Assembly: GCF_001982615.1 (NCBI RefSeq)
Contig: NZ_MLCO01000084.1
Span: forward strand, 1-34,418
Length of the DNA stretch: 34,418 nucleotides
Direction of reading: 5' to 3'
Source: Teichococcus deserti
Lineage (GTDB): Bacteria > Pseudomonadota > Alphaproteobacteria > Acetobacterales > Acetobacteraceae
The notes beneath the pieces are model-generated. The model saw nothing but the letters and a program-made list of their open reading frames with translations, was not told where the DNA came from and ran no database searches. Numbering within the stretch: position 1 is the first letter of the stretch; the number at the start of each line of letters is the position of its first letter. The position numbers and the translations under genes are program-made. Positions 1 to 7,001 of the stretch are shown here, piece after piece.

Positions 1-601
1 CCGCCAGGATGGAGACCGCGGCATAGAGCCCGGTGAACAGGTCGCTGACCGGCAGGCCGACCTTCATCGGCCCGGCGCCGGCCGTGCCTTCGGGGCGGCC
101 GGTGATGCTCATCAGCCCGGACATGCCCTGGACCAGGAAGTCATAGCCGCCGCGCCGGGCATAGGGGCCGGTCTGGCCGAAGCCGGTGACCGAGCAGTAG
201 ATCAGTCGCGGATTGGCGGCGCGCAGGCTTTCGGCATCCAGCCCGAAGCGGGCCAGGGCGCCGACGCGGAAATTCTCCACCACGACATCGGCCTGCAGCG
301 CCAGTTGCCGCACCAGCGACGCGCCTTCAGCTTGGGAAAAGTCGATGGCCAGCGACCGCTTGTTGCGGTTGGCACAGAAGAAGTAGGCGGCGTCGGGCGA
401 CGGCAAGGAATCCGCCACGAAGGGCGGGCCCCAGCGGCGGGTGTCGTCGCCCCGGCCGGGCTGCTCGACCTTCAGCACCTCGGCGCCCAGGTCGCCCAGG
501 ATCTGCGAGGCCCAGGGCGCCGCCAGCACGCGCGACAGGTCCAGCACCTTCAGCCCGGCCAACGCCATCGGCTGCGCGGCATCGCCTTCCGCCTGGGCCA
601 T
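1..601 (-). CDS. CaiB/BaiF family (class III) CoA-transferase, N-terminal part
   Basis: The first 200 residues are in the window; the rest lies beyond its left edge. Class III CoA-transferases move CoA between organic acids through an aspartyl-CoA thioester. Visible family marks are the N-terminal LKVLDLSRVLAAPWAS block (residues 17-32), LGDLGAEVLKVEQP (36-48), a DxRRWGPP-like segment, VVVENFRVGAL (106-115) and the GFGQTGPYA segment followed by GGYDFLVQ, where D154 is the expected catalytic Asp. The ATG was chosen because the conserved core begins about 15 residues later. It is divergent from an IclR regulator, and the gap between them holds a palindromic operator candidate, so it is probably that regulator's target. 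The acyl substrate cannot be told from the sequence. Confidence 0.93.
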   Translation of the reverse strand, partial: MAQAEGDAAQPMALAGLKVLDLSRVLAAPWASQILGDLGAEVLKVEQPGRGDDTRRWGPPFVADSLPSPDAAYFFCANRNKRSLAIDFSQAEGASLVRQLALQADVVVENFRVGALARFGLDAESLRAANPRLIYCSVTGFGQTGPYARRGGYDFLVQGMSGLMSITGRPEGTAGAGPMKVGLPVSDLFTGLYAAVSILA

Positions 602-623
602 GCGGCCTTCTCTCCCTCGGTCG

Positions 624-648
624 TTTCATTCGTTGAAATTCTATTTCA
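624..648. promoter_or_regulatory. Candidate IclR-type operator, overlapping inverted repeats
   Basis: TTTCA-N5-TGAAAT-TCT-ATTTCA lies between the divergent CoA-transferase and IclR genes. The right half (634-648) is a perfect 6+3+6 palindrome. It shares its right arm with a second inverted repeat, TTTCA/TGAAA (624-638). The palindrome resembles the E. coli IclR site (TGGAAAT-N-ATTTCCA as I recall it). The tract is AT-rich against a very GC-rich background. Its role as the site of the adjacent IclR protein is inferred from position and symmetry. Confidence 0.55.
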
Positions 649-718
649 GAGGAACTATGGCATGGGGCGCGGCGCCTCGGGAAGCCCCATTCCGCGCCGC
701 GCCAGGGAGAAGAGCTGC

Positions 719-1534
719 ATGGCCTCCTACGAGCCGGTCACCGCGCTGCTGCGCGGGCTGGAGGTGCTGCGGGCGGTCAACCGCCTGCCGGTCGCGACGG
801 TGAAGGATATCCATCGCCAGACCGGGCTGAACCAGCCCTCCGTGGTGCGGATGCTGGAGACGCTGATGCATGCCGGCTTCGTCACCCGCGACGGGCAGCA
901 GGCGGTGTATCGCCCGACCGGCCGCACGCTGGAGCTCGGCGCCGGCTACGTCCTGCACCGGGAGGTGGGCGAGGCCGCCTCGCCGATCATGTCGGCGCTG
1001 CGGCGCCAGGTCGGCTGGCCGTCGGATGTCGCGGTCTTCGACGGCGACGCCATGGTGGTGGCGCATACCAGCCGCGGCGAGGGCCGTTTTCTTTTCGAAC
1101 GGCGCCAGGGCTATCGGGCGCCGATCCTGGCGACGTCGCTGGGGCTTTCCTTCCTGGCCTTCAGCGAGCCGGGGCACAGGGCGCAGGCGCTGGCCCTCGC
1201 CGCCCGCTCGCCAGAACCCTGGAACGACGCAGCCCGCCATCCGGAGCGCGCCGAGGCGCTGTTCGCAAAGATCCGGGAAGACGGCTTCGCGGTGATGGAC
1301 GAGGCCTATGCGCTGCGGGAGTACAATGGCCTGGCCAGCTCGATCGGCGTGCCGGTGATGGTCGGCGGCCAGGCGCGCGCCGCGGTCAACCTGATGTATC
1401 TGCGCGAGGCGATCGACCGCGACGGCGCCGCCACCCGCCTGCTGCCGGTGCTGCAGGAAGCGGCGGCGGAACTCGCCAAGGTCTTCGCCGGGCTGAATGC
1501 CGGCATCTGGCCAAGGCCCGCCCCGCCGTCCTGA
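719..1534 (+). CDS. IclR family transcriptional regulator
   Basis: A 271-residue one-component regulator of normal IclR length. The N-terminal winged helix-turn-helix covers about residues 8-68 (LLRGLEVLRAV, then TVKDIHRQTGLNQPSVVRMLETL). The C-terminal effector-binding GAF-like domain covers about 80-260. I chose the ATG preceded by AGGGAGAAGAG, because it places the helix-turn-helix at the usual distance from the N terminus. An in-frame ATG at 662 would add 19 residues of low complexity. It is divergent from a CaiB/BaiF CoA-transferase, an arrangement typical of local control of organic-acid activation. The effector is unknown. Confidence 0.93.
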   Translation: MASYEPVTALLRGLEVLRAVNRLPVATVKDIHRQTGLNQPSVVRMLETLMHAGFVTRDGQQAVYRPTGRTLELGAGYVLHREVGEAASPIMSALRRQVGWPSDVAVFDGDAMVVAHTSRGEGRFLFERRQGYRAPILATSLGLSFLAFSEPGHRAQALALAARSPEPWNDAARHPERAEALFAKIREDGFAVMDEAYALREYNGLASSIGVPVMVGGQARAAVNLMYLREAIDRDGAATRLLPVLQEAAAELAKVFAGLNAGIWPRPAPPS

Positions 1535-1537
1535 ACG

Positions 1538-2161
1538 CTACTTCGTCGGCCGCACCATGTCGAAGCGGTTGTCGGGCCCGATGGCGGCATAGGCGGTCGG
1601 GCCACCGGCGCGCATGACGACGCCGGAGTTGAAGGTGTCGTAGATGCCGTCCTTCAGCAGGTGGCTGGCGATGTGCACGGCGACGACCTCGGCCAGCACC
1701 AGCCAGCCCAGCGCCGGGCGGCCGTCATGCCCCTTCAGGTCGATGACGTCGCAGACCTTGCATTCGAAGCTGACCGGGCTTTCGGCGACGCGCGGGGCCG
1801 CGATGATGCGCGACGCCACCGGCGTCAGGCCGGCATGGGCAAATTCGTCCTGGCCATAGGGCAGCGGGGCGCAGGTGAGGTTCATCGCCTCGGCCAGGTC
1901 GCGGGTCACCAGGTTCCAGGCGAATTCCCGCGTCTCCCGCGCGTTGCGCAGGCTGTCCTTCGGCGCATGCGTCGTGGAGAAGCCGATGATCGGCGGGCTG
2001 TAGCAGAAGGCGTTGAAGAAGCTGTAGGGCGCGAGATTGAGCGACCCGTCGGTGCCTTTGGAAGAGATCCAGCCGATCGGGCGCGGGCCGATGATGGCGT
2101 TGAAGGGGTCGTGCGGCAGGCCGTGGCCCTTGGCGGGCTCGTAGAAATAGCTGTCGGTCAT
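1538..2161 (-). CDS. Flavin reductase-like, FMN-binding split-barrel protein
   Basis: A 207-residue protein of the flavin reductase-like domain family (DIM6/NTAB group). These proteins bind FMN non-covalently and either reduce flavin with NAD(P)H for a partner oxygenase or act as oxidoreductases themselves. The typical core is seen as GPRPIGWISSKGTDG (25-39) followed by NLAPYSFFNAFCYSPP (42-57), then NARETREFAWNLV (73-85) and SPVSFECKVCDVIDL. The ATG was chosen because the family start (MxxYFYEPAKGHGL) follows at once; the open frame extends about 50 residues upstream but is proline/arginine-rich with no family similarity. AAGG lies about 10 nt before the start. No oxygenase partner is adjacent. 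It converges on the IclR gene with a 3-nt gap. Confidence 0.9.
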   Translation of the reverse strand: MTDSYFYEPAKGHGLPHDPFNAIIGPRPIGWISSKGTDGSLNLAPYSFFNAFCYSPPIIGFSTTHAPKDSLRNARETREFAWNLVTRDLAEAMNLTCAPLPYGQDEFAHAGLTPVASRIIAAPRVAESPVSFECKVCDVIDLKGHDGRPALGWLVLAEVVAVHIASHLLKDGIYDTFNSGVVMRAGGPTAYAAIGPDNRFDMVRPTK

Positions 2162-2313
2162 CGGTGCGGAGCCTTCTTGCGGTCGGCGCGCAGCCTGCCC
2201 CGCCCGCGGCGTCCTGGCGAGAGCCTGGCCAGGCCAACCTGTCGGTCTTGTTACCGGATCTTCATTCTCTGTAAGGGTAAGCAGGGCCGCCCCCCTGTCT
2301 TCCCGGAGAAGCA

Positions 2314-3720
2314 ATGCCGGCCACGCTGCGCCGTCCTGCCCCTGCCATGCCGGCGCTGCGGCCGGTGGCCGAGGCTGGCCGCCTGGCCGCCTTCTTCCGC
2401 CCCGGCCCCCCGGCGCCGGCGGGCCAGCGCCGGCTGCTGGTCTCGCTGGCGCCGCGGCAGGAGACCCAGGCGGTCTGGGGGCTGGAATTCCTCGGCCGGT
2501 TCGAGGCCGGCCTGCTCGGCCTCGCCGATGCCGGGGCCGGCTGGTATCCGCAGGGCGACATGGCGGCGCTGCTGCCGAAGCTGCGCCCGATCCTGGCGGC
2601 GCATGACCGGGTGGTGCTCTATGGCTTCAGCATGGGGGCCTATGCGGCGCTGAAGTACAGCGGCGCGCTCGGCGCCGACGTCGTCCTGGCATTTGCCCCG
2701 CAGGCCTCGGTCGAGCCGGGCCTGGTCGGCGGCTTCGATGCACGGCGTCCGGCCTGCTTCTACCAGCCGCGGCTGCATGACGGCATGGCGGTGACGGCCT
2801 CCGACATCGGCGGGCTGGCGCTGGCCTTCCACGACCCGGCGCTGCCCGACGATGCCGGCCATGCCGCGCTGCTGGCGGCGACCGGCCGGGTGGCGGCCGT
2901 CGCCACTCCCTTCACCGGGCATGAGCCGGTGCGCTTCGCCAAATCCACCGGCCTGGTCGAGCGCCTGCTGCAGGCCGCCCTCGATGGCACGCTGACGGCC
3001 GGGGCGGCGCGGCGCTGGCGCCGGCAGGACCGCGCCCGCTGCCCGCATTACTGGCTGGCGCTGACCCAGGACGGGCTGCCGCGCGGCCGGGCCGCCGCGC
3101 TGCTGCCGCGGCTGGAGCGGGTGCAGCACGGCGCGCGCCGCCCGGCGCCGCTGCAGCTGGCGCGGCTGCTCGCCTTGCTGGAGACCGGCGCCGAGGCCGA
3201 GGCGCAAGCCGCGCTGCAGCGCTTCGCCCCCGCCCCGCGCGCCACGGTGGAGGAGCGCGTGGCGCTGTGGAAAGCCGCCGCCGGCCTCGGCCTGCCGCCG
3301 CCCGACGGGGCCGAGCCGCCGCCGCGCCCGCCGCTCGATGCCGCCTGGCGGCAGGTGATCGACTTCCTCGAGCCGCGCCTGGCGCCGCGCGACCGGGTCC
3401 TGGCACCGCTGCCCTTCTGGACCTACTTCGGCGGCTGCGCCCTGTCGGAACGGCCGCGCCCCGGGCCGCTGCCAGGCTGGGCGGTGCTGCACAAGGGTGG
3501 GCTGCACCCGCGCCAGGGCGACTTCCTGCGCGCGCTGACGCGGCAGGCCCGGCCGGTCTTCGGCAACGACGTCTTCGCCGTGTTCCGGACCGCCGGCACC
3601 GAGCCCGCGATGCCGCGCGATCGCCACCGCCGCGACCTGGAGCGGCGGCTGCGACAGGCGACCGGGGAAGCCGCCTGGCGCGGCAGGCTGGCCGCGGCCT
3701 GGCAGCGGATCGCCGGCTAG
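2314..3720 (+). CDS. Alpha/beta-hydrolase-like protein with unassigned C-terminal region
   Basis: A 468-residue protein of unknown role. The N-terminal part shows an alpha/beta-hydrolase nucleophile elbow, VVLYGFSMGAYAALKY, with Ser106 in GFSMG. H203 (in FTGHEP) is a possible catalytic His and D174 or D179 a possible acid. There is no signal peptide. A middle region of about 240-335 is Ala/Arg/Leu-rich. A distinct C-terminal block of about 350-440 (DRVLAPLPFWTYFGG, GWAVLHKGGLHP, VFGNDVFAVFR) looks conserved but I cannot assign it. GGAGAA lies just before the ATG. It is divergent from the flavin reductase gene (152-nt gap), and its TAG overlaps the NUDIX stop codon in a shared CTAG. A hydrolase acting on a glycan or lipid conjugate would fit, but no substrate can be supported. 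Confidence 0.8.
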   Translation: MPATLRRPAPAMPALRPVAEAGRLAAFFRPGPPAPAGQRRLLVSLAPRQETQAVWGLEFLGRFEAGLLGLADAGAGWYPQGDMAALLPKLRPILAAHDRVVLYGFSMGAYAALKYSGALGADVVLAFAPQASVEPGLVGGFDARRPACFYQPRLHDGMAVTASDIGGLALAFHDPALPDDAGHAALLAATGRVAAVATPFTGHEPVRFAKSTGLVERLLQAALDGTLTAGAARRWRRQDRARCPHYWLALTQDGLPRGRAAALLPRLERVQHGARRPAPLQLARLLALLETGAEAEAQAALQRFAPAPRATVEERVALWKAAAGLGLPPPDGAEPPPRPPLDAAWRQVIDFLEPRLAPRDRVLAPLPFWTYFGGCALSERPRPGPLPGWAVLHKGGLHPRQGDFLRALTRQARPVFGNDVFAVFRTAGTEPAMPRDRHRRDLERRLRQATGEAAWRGRLAAAWQRIAG

Positions 3721-4157
3721 ACCCGATAGTCGCGCAGCAGGACGGACAGCTCGGGCTCGATCACCAGCTTGGCGGCCGCGGCCAGGCTGAACCAGCCGGT
3801 CTCGCGCTCGGCGCGCTCGGGCCAGTCGTCCAGCTGGCGCTCGACCCAGAGCGGGAAGACGCCGACCGTGCAGGGCACGAAGCGGCCGTCGCGCAGCTCC
3901 TTGTCGTAATGGTATTCGCCGACGGCCAGGGGCTCCATGCGGCCCTGCAGCCCGGCTTCCTCATAGGCTTCCTTGGCGGCGAGCTCATGCGGGCAGAGGC
4001 CCGGCTCGGCCCAGCCCTTGGGCAGCACCCAGCGGCGCGTGCGCCGGCTGGTCAGCAGCATCACCTGCAGCTCGGAGCCCTGCCGGCGCAACGGCAGGGC
4101 GGCGTATTGGCGGCCCCCTATGGTCTTGGCCGTAGCCCTCTTGGCGGAATCTGTCAT
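3717..4157 (-). CDS. NUDIX hydrolase with atypical Nudix box
   Basis: A 146-residue single-domain NUDIX protein; such enzymes cleave nucleoside-diphosphate-linked compounds. The Nudix box runs from G48 to L70. The Gx5Ex7REUxEExGU pattern is met at E63, E66, E67 and G69. The first Glu position is Leu54 and the Arg is Lys62. The flanking RRWVLPKGWAEPG and PHELAAKEAYEEAG segments match an alphaproteobacterial subgroup (as I recall it) where the first Glu is often replaced, so activity is likely kept. The start codon lies inside a PHO-box-like repeat. A good promoter (TTCACT, 17 nt, TATTAT) would start the transcript almost at the ATG, so the mRNA may be nearly leaderless. The substrate is unknown; a dinucleoside polyphosphate or polyphosphorylated inositol are family options. 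Confidence 0.9.
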   Translation of the reverse strand: MTDSAKRATAKTIGGRQYAALPLRRQGSELQVMLLTSRRTRRWVLPKGWAEPGLCPHELAAKEAYEEAGLQGRMEPLAVGEYHYDKELRDGRFVPCTVGVFPLWVERQLDDWPERAERETGWFSLAAAAKLVIEPELSVLLRDYRV

Positions 4158-4179
4158 GGAACTGACATAATAGTGCTAT
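4151..4179 (+). promoter_or_regulatory. Candidate PHO box (PhoB site)
   Basis: Two 7-bp direct repeats, CTGTCAT and CTGACAT, are separated by GGAA, matching the PhoB box layout (CTGTCAT-N4-CTGTCAT) at 15 of 18 positions of the classical consensus. A weaker third unit (GTGCTAT) follows at the same 11-bp period. The site lies 118 bp upstream of a DUF47-Pit operon and covers the start codon and -10 box of the divergent NUDIX gene. In Sinorhizobium meliloti the equivalent orfA-pit operon is repressed by PhoB. The sign of control here is not visible. Confidence 0.62.
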
Positions 4180-4195
4180 GGACGCCCCCAGTGAA
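4167..4195 (-). promoter_or_regulatory. Candidate sigma-70-type promoter for the NUDIX gene
   Basis: On the minus strand TTCACT (-35, 4 of 6 matches) and TATTAT (-10, 5 of 6) are spaced 17 nt apart. Transcription would begin near 4160, about three bases before the NUDIX ATG. The -10 box overlaps the second and third PHO-box units, so bound PhoB would block this promoter. Confidence 0.45.
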
Positions 4196-4252
4196 GGGCA
4201 GTCGCAGGACAACCCTCGATTGCATTACGCGTGGTTTATTGCGCCGCCATGA

Positions 4253-4267
4253 ACTGTCCATGACAGT
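4253..4267. promoter_or_regulatory. Perfect inverted repeat ACTGTC-CAT-GACAGT before DUF47-pit
   Basis: A 6+3+6 perfect palindrome 30-44 nt upstream of the DUF47 start codon. It repeats the CTGTC/GACAG half-sites of the PHO-box-like element about 95 bp upstream. It could be a second regulator site or a 5'-leader hairpin. I could not fit it to the PHO-box direct-repeat spacing. Confidence 0.4.
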
Positions 4268-4296
4268 CTGATGACCAGCGCCGGGAGTGTTCGCGC

Positions 4297-4941
4297 ATGC
4301 TGTCCCTGTTTCGCCGGCTGATGCCGCGCGAGGAACGCTTCTTCGACCTCTTCGCCCGCCATGCGGATTGCGTCGTGCGCGGGGCGGAGGCGCTGCGCGG
4401 CATGCTGGAGGGCGGCACCGCGGTGCAGCAGCATTTCCCCGCGGTGCTGGCGGCCGAGGACGAGGCGGACGCGGTGACGCGGGAGGTGGTGCAGGCGGTG
4501 CGGCGCACCTTCGTCACCCCCTTCGACCGCGGCGACATCCAGGCGCTGATCGGGCGGATGGACGACACGGTCGACCAGATGAAGAAGACCGCCAAGGCCG
4601 TGGTCTTCTTCGAGATGGCCGAGTTCGACGAGGACTACCGCCGGATGGGCGACCAGGTGCTGCGCGCCGCCCGGCTGCTGCGCGAGGCGGTGCCGCTGCT
4701 GGCGCGGATCAGCGCCAATGCCGGTCAGATCGGCGTGGTCTGCGAGGCGATCCGCGCCGTCGAGGGCGAGGCCGACGACATCCACGACGCTGGCGTCACC
4801 GCGCTGTTCCGCAACGCCGCGCCCGACCAGGTGCTGCGCTTCATCGCGGCGCGCGAGGTGCTCGACCTGCTGGAGAAGACGGTCGACCGCTTCGACGATG
4901 CGGCGAACGAGATCGAGACCATCGTCGTCGAGCACGTGTGA
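4297..4941 (+). CDS. DUF47 family (PhoU-like) protein, Pit accessory protein
   Basis: A 214-residue all-helical protein of the DUF47/PhoU_div family, related to the PhoU fold. Such proteins sit next to Pit transporters and are thought to modulate phosphate uptake. Recognisable segments are LMPREERFFDLFARHA (8-23), a central MDDTVDQMKKTAKAV helix and the acidic VEGEADDIHDAGV and FDDAANEIETIVVEHV helices, whose carboxylates match the metal-binding E/DxxxD pattern of PhoU-like proteins. GGGAG precedes the ATG by about 11 nt. The pit gene begins 5 nt after the stop, so the two are one operon. The upstream gap carries a PHO-box-like site, linking the pair to phosphate status. Confidence 0.92.
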   Translation: MLSLFRRLMPREERFFDLFARHADCVVRGAEALRGMLEGGTAVQQHFPAVLAAEDEADAVTREVVQAVRRTFVTPFDRGDIQALIGRMDDTVDQMKKTAKAVVFFEMAEFDEDYRRMGDQVLRAARLLREAVPLLARISANAGQIGVVCEAIRAVEGEADDIHDAGVTALFRNAAPDQVLRFIAAREVLDLLEKTVDRFDDAANEIETIVVEHV

Positions 4942-4946
4942 CAGGC

Positions 4947-5951
4947 ATGGATGCGACCCTGGCCCTGCCGCTGCTGATCGGGCTGATCGGCGTGGCGCTG
5001 CTGTTCGATTTCCTGAACGGCCTGCATGACGCGGCGAATGCCATCGCCACCATCGTCTCCACCCGGGTGCTGCGGCCGCAATATGCGGTGATGTGGGCCG
5101 CATTCTTCAACTTCATCGCCTTCCTGTTCTTCGGCCTGCATGTGGCGGGCACCATCGGGACGGGGATCGTCGAGGCCGGGATCATCGATCCGGCGGTGAT
5201 CTTCGCGGCGCTGATGGGGGCGATCGCCTGGAACCTGATCACCTGGGGCTTCGGCATCCCTTCCTCGAGCTCGCATGCGCTGGTGGGGGGGATCCTGGGC
5301 GCCGGCACGGTGAAGGCGGGGTTCGGGGTGATCGTCTGGTCGGGCCTCGGCAAGACGCTGGCGGCGATCGTGCTGTCGCCGCTGGTCGGGCTGCTGCTGT
5401 CGCTGCTGCTGGTGCTGATCGTCTCCTGGGTCTTCGTGCGGCAGACGCCCTTCGTGGTCGACAGCAGCTTCCGGCTGCTGCAGTTCGTCTCGGCCTCGCT
5501 CTATTCGCTGGGGCATGGCGGCAACGACGCGCAGAAGACCATGGGGATCATCGCCGTGCTGCTCTATTCCCAGGGGCTGACAGGCGGCGAGTTCCATGTG
5601 CCGCTCTGGGTGGTGCTGTCCTGCCACACGGCGATGGGGCTGGGGACGCTGATGGGCGGCTGGCGCATCGTGCACACCATGGGGTCGAGGATCACCCGGC
5701 TGACGCCGATGCAGGGTTTCTGCGCCGAGACGGGCGGCGCGATCACGCTGTTCGTGGCGACGGGCCTGGGCGTGCCGGTCTCGACCACGCACACCATCAC
5801 CGGCGCCATCGTGGGCGTCGGCGCCGCGCGGCGGGCGTCGGCGGTGCGCTGGGGCGTCGCCGGAAATATCGTGATCGCCTGGGTGGTGACCTTGCCGGCC
5901 GCGGCCCTGATCGCCGCCGTGACCTATCTCGTCGTGGATCTCGTGGGATAG
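4947..5951 (+). CDS. pit: Inorganic phosphate transporter, PiT family
   Basis: A 334-residue inner-membrane, low-affinity phosphate symporter (PiT family). The inverted-repeat signatures are both present: NGLHDAANAIAT (24-35) paired with GHGGNDAQKTMG (189-200), and PSSSSHALVGG (105-115) paired with PVSTTHTITGAIVG (277-290). The rest is about ten hydrophobic segments. The length matches the short bacterial Pit form without the long cytoplasmic loop. The ATG lies 5 nt after the DUF47 stop. Immediately after the stop codon lies a conserved hairpin element shared with other gene borders in this window. Confidence 0.96.
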   Translation: MDATLALPLLIGLIGVALLFDFLNGLHDAANAIATIVSTRVLRPQYAVMWAAFFNFIAFLFFGLHVAGTIGTGIVEAGIIDPAVIFAALMGAIAWNLITWGFGIPSSSSHALVGGILGAGTVKAGFGVIVWSGLGKTLAAIVLSPLVGLLLSLLLVLIVSWVFVRQTPFVVDSSFRLLQFVSASLYSLGHGGNDAQKTMGIIAVLLYSQGLTGGEFHVPLWVVLSCHTAMGLGTLMGGWRIVHTMGSRITRLTPMQGFCAETGGAITLFVATGLGVPVSTTHTITGAIVGVGAARRASAVRWGVAGNIVIAWVVTLPAAALIAAVTYLVVDLVG

Positions 5952-5952
5952 G

Positions 5953-5999
5953 GAAAAGAAGGGGTCCAGGGGAATTCCTTCCCCTGGCCTTGCTTGCTC
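5953..5999 (-). terminator. Hairpin element copy 1 (terminator between convergent genes)
   Basis: A perfect 9-bp stem CCAGGGGAA/TTCCCCTGG (5966-5974 with 5979-5987) around a 4-nt loop TTCC is preceded on the plus strand by AAAAGAAGGGGT. Read on the minus strand the stem is followed by ACCCCTTCTTTT, so it can end the MetX-like transcript that stops at 6000. It is one of five copies of the same element in the window. Confidence 0.7.
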
Positions 6000-7001
6000 T
6001 CAGGCAAGCCAGTCGTTCACCGCCGCCCGGATGAAGGCGATGTCCTGCGGATTGCCGATCGGGTTGCCGGCGCGGTGTCCCCAGATGCTGGGGATGGGGC
6101 TGAGCTGCCCGTGCCGCAGGAAGGGCAGCTCGGCCTCGTTGTCGGCGGTGCGGAAATAGAGGTCGGTCGCCCCCGGCATCAGCAGCATGCGGGCCTTGAT
6201 GGCGCGCAGCGCCCGTTCCAGGTCGCCCTGATAGAGCGGGTTGGCGCTGATGTCGCCGGCGTCCCAGCAGCGCAGCTGGGCATGCAGGTTGGCGGCATCG
6301 CGCGCCAGGTAGCGTTCCTCCCAGCCGGTCAGGAAGGTCTCCAGATCCGGCGCGCCCGAGGTCGAGAGATGCAGCCCGGCGCGGTAGAAATCCTGGCTGA
6401 GGGCCCAGCCGGCATAGATGCGGCCGAAGGCGCGCAGCGCCGCGGTGGGGGGCGCCGCGAAGCGGCCATTGCCGGTATGCTCGGGCGCCGCTTCCAGCAC
6501 CGCCAGCAGGGAGCGGAGAAAGACCTGGTTGTGGACCGCGGTGCGGGCGCTGCCGCAGTTGATCACCGCCGCGCCCACGGCCTCGGGGAAGCAGGCGGCC
6601 CAGTGATAGGCCTGCTGCGCGCCCATCGACCAGCCATAGACCGCGTGCAGCTTCTCGACGCCGAAGACGTCTTGCAGCAGCCGGCGCTGGGCATGGACAT
6701 TGTCCCAGGCGGTGACCAGCGACGGATAGTCCGGCGTGTTGGACGGGCTGGAGGACAGGCCGTTGCCGAACATGTCGATCTGCACGATGCAGAAGCGCGT
6801 CGGGTCCAGCACGCCGTCAGGCCCGATCAGCCATTCCAGCTCCGGATGCTGCGCGCCGTAGCTGGTCGGATAGAGCACCAGATTGTCGCGCGCCGCGTTC
6901 AGCGTGCCATGGCGCTTCCAGCCAAGTTCCGCCGAGGCGATGGTCTCGCCGGACACCGTCAAAAAATCGCCGAGGGCGAAGCGGCCGGCCTCGCTGCTCA
7001 T
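6000..7001 (-). CDS. MetX-like alpha/beta hydrolase
   Basis: A 333-residue alpha/beta-hydrolase of the homoserine O-acetyltransferase-like group. The triad is visible as Ser125 in GWSMG, Asp280 in GATDLYF and His309 in WGHRAGNP. The N-terminal AELGWKRHGTLNAARDNLVLYPTSYG and IDMFGNGLSSSPSN segments are MetX-like, but true MetX has longer homoserine- and acetyl-CoA-binding parts, so an esterase, amidase or acyltransferase is more likely. Its ATG overlaps the stop of the upstream M81-family gene by four bases (ATGA), so the two proteins are translationally coupled and probably act on the same compound. No signal peptide. Methionine synthesis is unlikely given the context. Confidence 0.88.
   Translation of the reverse strand: MSSEAGRFALGDFLTVSGETIASAELGWKRHGTLNAARDNLVLYPTSYGAQHPELEWLIGPDGVLDPTRFCIVQIDMFGNGLSSSPSNTPDYPSLVTAWDNVHAQRRLLQDVFGVEKLHAVYGWSMGAQQAYHWAACFPEAVGAAVINCGSARTAVHNQVFLRSLLAVLEAAPEHTGNGRFAAPPTAALRAFGRIYAGWALSQDFYRAGLHLSTSGAPDLETFLTGWEERYLARDAANLHAQLRCWDAGDISANPLYQGDLERALRAIKARMLLMPGATDLYFRTADNEAELPFLRHGQLSPIPSIWGHRAGNPIGNPQDIAFIRAAVNDWLA

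Noticed and set aside
305-718. N-terminal 138-residue extension of the IclR regulator
   Set aside because: The open frame continues upstream, but it overlaps the CoA-transferase gene antisense, has no domain similarity and would give an over-long IclR protein; a good ribosome-binding site precedes the internal ATG.
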